NCBI GenBank assembly: GCA_002385885.1
Contig: DGEI01000042.1
Coordinates: 21,821-85,820, forward strand
Reading direction: 5' to 3'
DNA: 64,000 bases
Source of the DNA: Firmicutes bacterium UBA3930
GTDB taxonomy: Bacteria; Bacillota; Clostridia; Caldicoprobacterales; Caldicoprobacteraceae
In this document: positions 62,047-64,000 of the stretch, piece after piece
How the letters are laid out: each line of letters begins with the position of its first letter
Position numbering within the stretch: the first letter of the stretch is position 1
Notes under the pieces: generated by a model
Databases searched by the model: none
Seen by the model: the letters and a program-made list of their open reading frames with translations, nothing else
Told to the model about the DNA's origin: nothing
Translations under genes and position numbers: made by a program

Positions 62047-64000
62047 TCAACCGCATTTTGAGTAGCCGCAGGCCCGGCAAACTACACATCCTCCTTCATG
62101 TTCCAGGCTTGAGCCGCAATCGGGGCATATTACACCGTTTTTTGAAGAATCATCAGCCGGTTGGGAAGACTCAATCCCTTCCAAGCGGATACCGCCGTTT
62201 TTTCTCAGCGGACTTTTGCAAACTTCCTTCAGTGAACACAGGGAACAGTTACCTAAGCAGCTGTGCCTGTTTACCATATCCGAACTTCCGATATCAATAT
62301 CATCAATATCCAGATTGTTATTCAGCCTTAACTTTACTACCTTTTCAAGCACCCTGCCTATGGCGTCTGGACAGGACAATACCTTTAAGCCTTTCTGCCG
62401 TAAAGTTGAATGACATCTGATACCTTTAAGCTGTTCGATCAATATGTCCACATCCATTCCCGATCTTAGCGCCATGGATATAAGCCTGCTTGTAGCCTCG
62501 GACTGGGATGGACATCCGCCGGCCCGTCCCAGGTTTGTAAATACCTCGCAGATTCCCTTATCATCATAATTTACCGTAATATACAGGTTACCGCATCCTA
62601 TCCTCACCTTTTCAGTAAATCCCATGGTAACATCCGGCCTAGGTCTCGGTATTATCTTATGCTGTTTCTTTCCGGCCTGCTCCGCCATACGGCTCTGAAT
62701 CTTGTCGGTCAGGGATTCTCCCTTTTCCTTTTTCGCCTCGTCCTCTTTTTTCGGCTTTACGCTCAAAACCTGTACATCCCTGCTGCCGTCGCGGTATATG
62801 GTAACACCCTTACAGCCCAGTTCATACGCCAGCCAGTATACCGTCCGCACATCATCAATTGTGGCGCTGTTAGGAAAGTTTACCGTCTTGGATACGGCAT
62901 TGTCAGTATACTCCTGGAATGCTGCCTGCATCCGTACATGGTACTCGGGTGAAACATCATGGGCTGTTACAAACACCCGTCTTACGTCTTCCGGGATCTC
63001 CTCCATATCATGAATACTGCCGTGAGCAGCTATCTTTCTCATAAGCTCATCAGAATAAAATCCACGCTTAACAGCTACTTCTTTAAAATACGGATGTACT
63101 TCCGGCAGTTCATCATTATCCATTACATTCCGCACGAAGGATATGGCAAACAAGGGCTCTATCCCGCTGGTAGTACCGCAGATAATGCTTATGGTGCCTG
63201 TAGGAGCTATGGTTGTGGTGGTGGCATTCCTGAGCTTTTTGCCTTCACTGTTTTTATATGTACTCTTATCATAATAGGGGAAAACACCTCTTGTCCCGGC
63301 CAGCTGTTCTGACATCTCCTTGGAACGCTCATGAATAAAACTCATGACCTTGCGGGCAAGTTCAACGGCCTCATCGGAATTATAGGGAATGCCCAGCTTA
63401 AACAGCACATCGGCAAAACCCATAACTCCCAGGCCAATCTTCCTGCTTCCCTTGGTCATTTCTTCAATCTGCGGCAGAGGATACTTGTTCACATCGATAA
63501 CATTGTCCAGGAAGTGTACTGCTGAATCAACAATCCTGGCCAGCTTTGCATAGTTTAGCACATATTCTCCGTCAACTTCTTCGACCACCTGGGAAAGATT
63601 TATTGAACCCAGGTTGCAGCTTTCATAGGGGAGAAGTGGTTGTTCACCACAAGGATTGGTGCTCTCAATCTCTCCTAACTCAATTAGCACATTATCCTTA
63701 TTCAGGCGATCCAGAAACACAATCCCCGGCTCTCCGTTTCGCCAGGCACTCTCCACAATCTTATCAAATACCTCCCGGGCATTCAGCTTTCCTGTAGATT
63801 TACCCGTCTTGGGATCTATAAGATCATAGTCTTCCCCCTGTTCGACAGCCTGCATAAAGGCCTCGGTAATACCCACACTTATATTGAAATTGGTTATATC
63901 AGCATTATCCTTCTTACAGTCGATAAATTCCAATATATCAGGATGGTCCACCCTCAATATTCCCATATTGGCGCCGCGACGGGTGCCTCCCTGCTTAACA
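62047..64000 (-). CDS. nrdJ: Vitamin B12-dependent (class II) ribonucleotide reductase, 5' part outside window
   Basis: The frame runs off the right edge in phase (VKQGGTRRGANMGILRVDHPDI at the edge), leaving about 650 residues of the C-terminal part. NPCGEQPLLPYESCNLGSINL is the active-site loop with the radical Cys and Glu. ATTTTIAPTGTISIICGTTSGIEP is a substrate-binding region, and the TSCPD domain lies at VRIGCGNLYITVNYDDKGICEVFTNLGRAGGCPSQSEATSRL. The C terminus has CPDC and CRACGYSKC, likely redox-active or metal-binding cysteines. The enzyme reduces ribonucleotides using adenosylcobalamin, usual in anaerobes. It ends in the terminator above. Confidence 0.95.
   Translation of the reverse strand, partial: VKQGGTRRGANMGILRVDHPDILEFIDCKKDNADITNFNISVGITEAFMQAVEQGEDYDLIDPKTGKSTGKLNAREVFDKIVESAWRNGEPGIVFLDRLNKDNVLIELGEIESTNPCGEQPLLPYESCNLGSINLSQVVEEVDGEYVLNYAKLARIVDSAVHFLDNVIDVNKYPLPQIEEMTKGSRKIGLGVMGFADVLFKLGIPYNSDEAVELARKVMSFIHERSKEMSEQLAGTRGVFPYYDKSTYKNSEGKKLRNATTTTIAPTGTISIICGTTSGIEPLFAISFVRNVMDNDELPEVHPYFKEVAVKRGFYSDELMRKIAAHGSIHDMEEIPEDVRRVFVTAHDVSPEYHVRMQAAFQEYTDNAVSKTVNFPNSATIDDVRTVYWLAYELGCKGVTIYRDGSRDVQVLSVKPKKEDEAKKEKGESLTDKIQSRMAEQAGKKQHKIIPRPRPDVTMGFTEKVRIGCGNLYITVNYDDKGICEVFTNLGRAGGCPSQSEATSRLISMALRSGMDVDILIEQLKGIRCHSTLRQKGLKVLSCPDAIGRVLEKVVKLRLNNNLDIDDIDIGSSDMVNRHSCLGNCSLCSLKEVCKSPLRKNGGIRLEGIESSQPADDSSKNGVICPDCGSSLEHEGGCVVCRACGYSKCG

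Noticed and set aside
1..64000. CRISPR arrays, insertion sequences, restriction systems, biosynthetic gene clusters
   Set aside because: I looked on both strands and found no direct repeat-spacer pattern, transposase, methylase or large synthase gene.

Overview
The window is a piece of a Gram-positive, endospore-forming, anaerobic chromosome, most likely class Clostridia. The evidence is a GerA-family germination operon, a SleB-type cortex-lytic enzyme, a Spo0E-like phosphatase, a vitamin B12-dependent (class II) ribonucleotide reductase, 4Fe-4S proteins, strong GGAGG ribosome binding sites and many GTG/TTG starts. Genus cannot be fixed from what is here. I see no insertion sequence, prophage, integrase, CRISPR array or rRNA. 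This is ordinary core chromosome, and most of the unusual signals lie in leaders, intergenic regions and very small genes.

Layout. 0-6 kb: proline/glutamate-rich tail of a gene cut by the left edge, a DMT transporter, a small ferredoxin, a ZIP metal transporter, DUF503, NfeD and a Pit phosphate transporter with its DUF47 partner. 5.7-10.2 kb: gerA-gerB-gerC plus an overlapping 52-residue two-helix membrane protein. 10.4-16 kb: tRNA-Val(CAC), then a glycoside-metabolism group (aldo/keto reductase, GH29 fucosidase, GHL6-like protein). 16-18.5 kb: polar amino acid ABC importer. 18.8-24.6 kb: DUF421 and DUF4363 membrane proteins, uvrA with a small downstream gene, and a NagZ-like lipoprotein. 24.7-30.4 kb: two AEC transporters flanking a hexapeptide acyltransferase, coaX with an ECF S component (probably pantothenate), and DUF3343. 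30.7-36.7 kb: an asymmetric heterodimeric ABC exporter, a P1 peptidase and birA. 37-41.5 kb: MoxR ATPase, DUF58 and transglutaminase genes joined by ATGA overlaps. 41.5-49 kb: MFS transporter, nagA, an Old Yellow Enzyme family oxidoreductase, a TrpP-like tryptophan transporter, a SleB-like hydrolase, a TM1266-like protein and a 1-phosphofructokinase-like kinase. 49-51.3 kb: a divergent EF-G paralogue. 51.9-57.7 kb: the aromatic amino acid cluster aroB-hisC-aroF-tyrA-aroA. 57.7-64 kb: a TIM-barrel protein, a small membrane protein, Spo0E, Pcm, HNH endonuclease, DUF362 ferredoxin and nrdJ (its start lies beyond the right edge).

The strongest regulatory signal is in front of the TrpP-like gene. 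Six NAG triplets, each exactly two bases apart, overlap its ribosome binding site and follow a 5' stem-loop and a promoter. This is the layout of a TRAP (MtrB) translational repression site. Other points worth a look are a folded segment upstream of aroB that ends in a 22-base repeat also found near nagZ and near the oxidoreductase gene, an intrinsic terminator placed between the nagA promoter and nagA, a leader upstream of panT, and small membrane proteins at 5740-5898 and 58556-58714.
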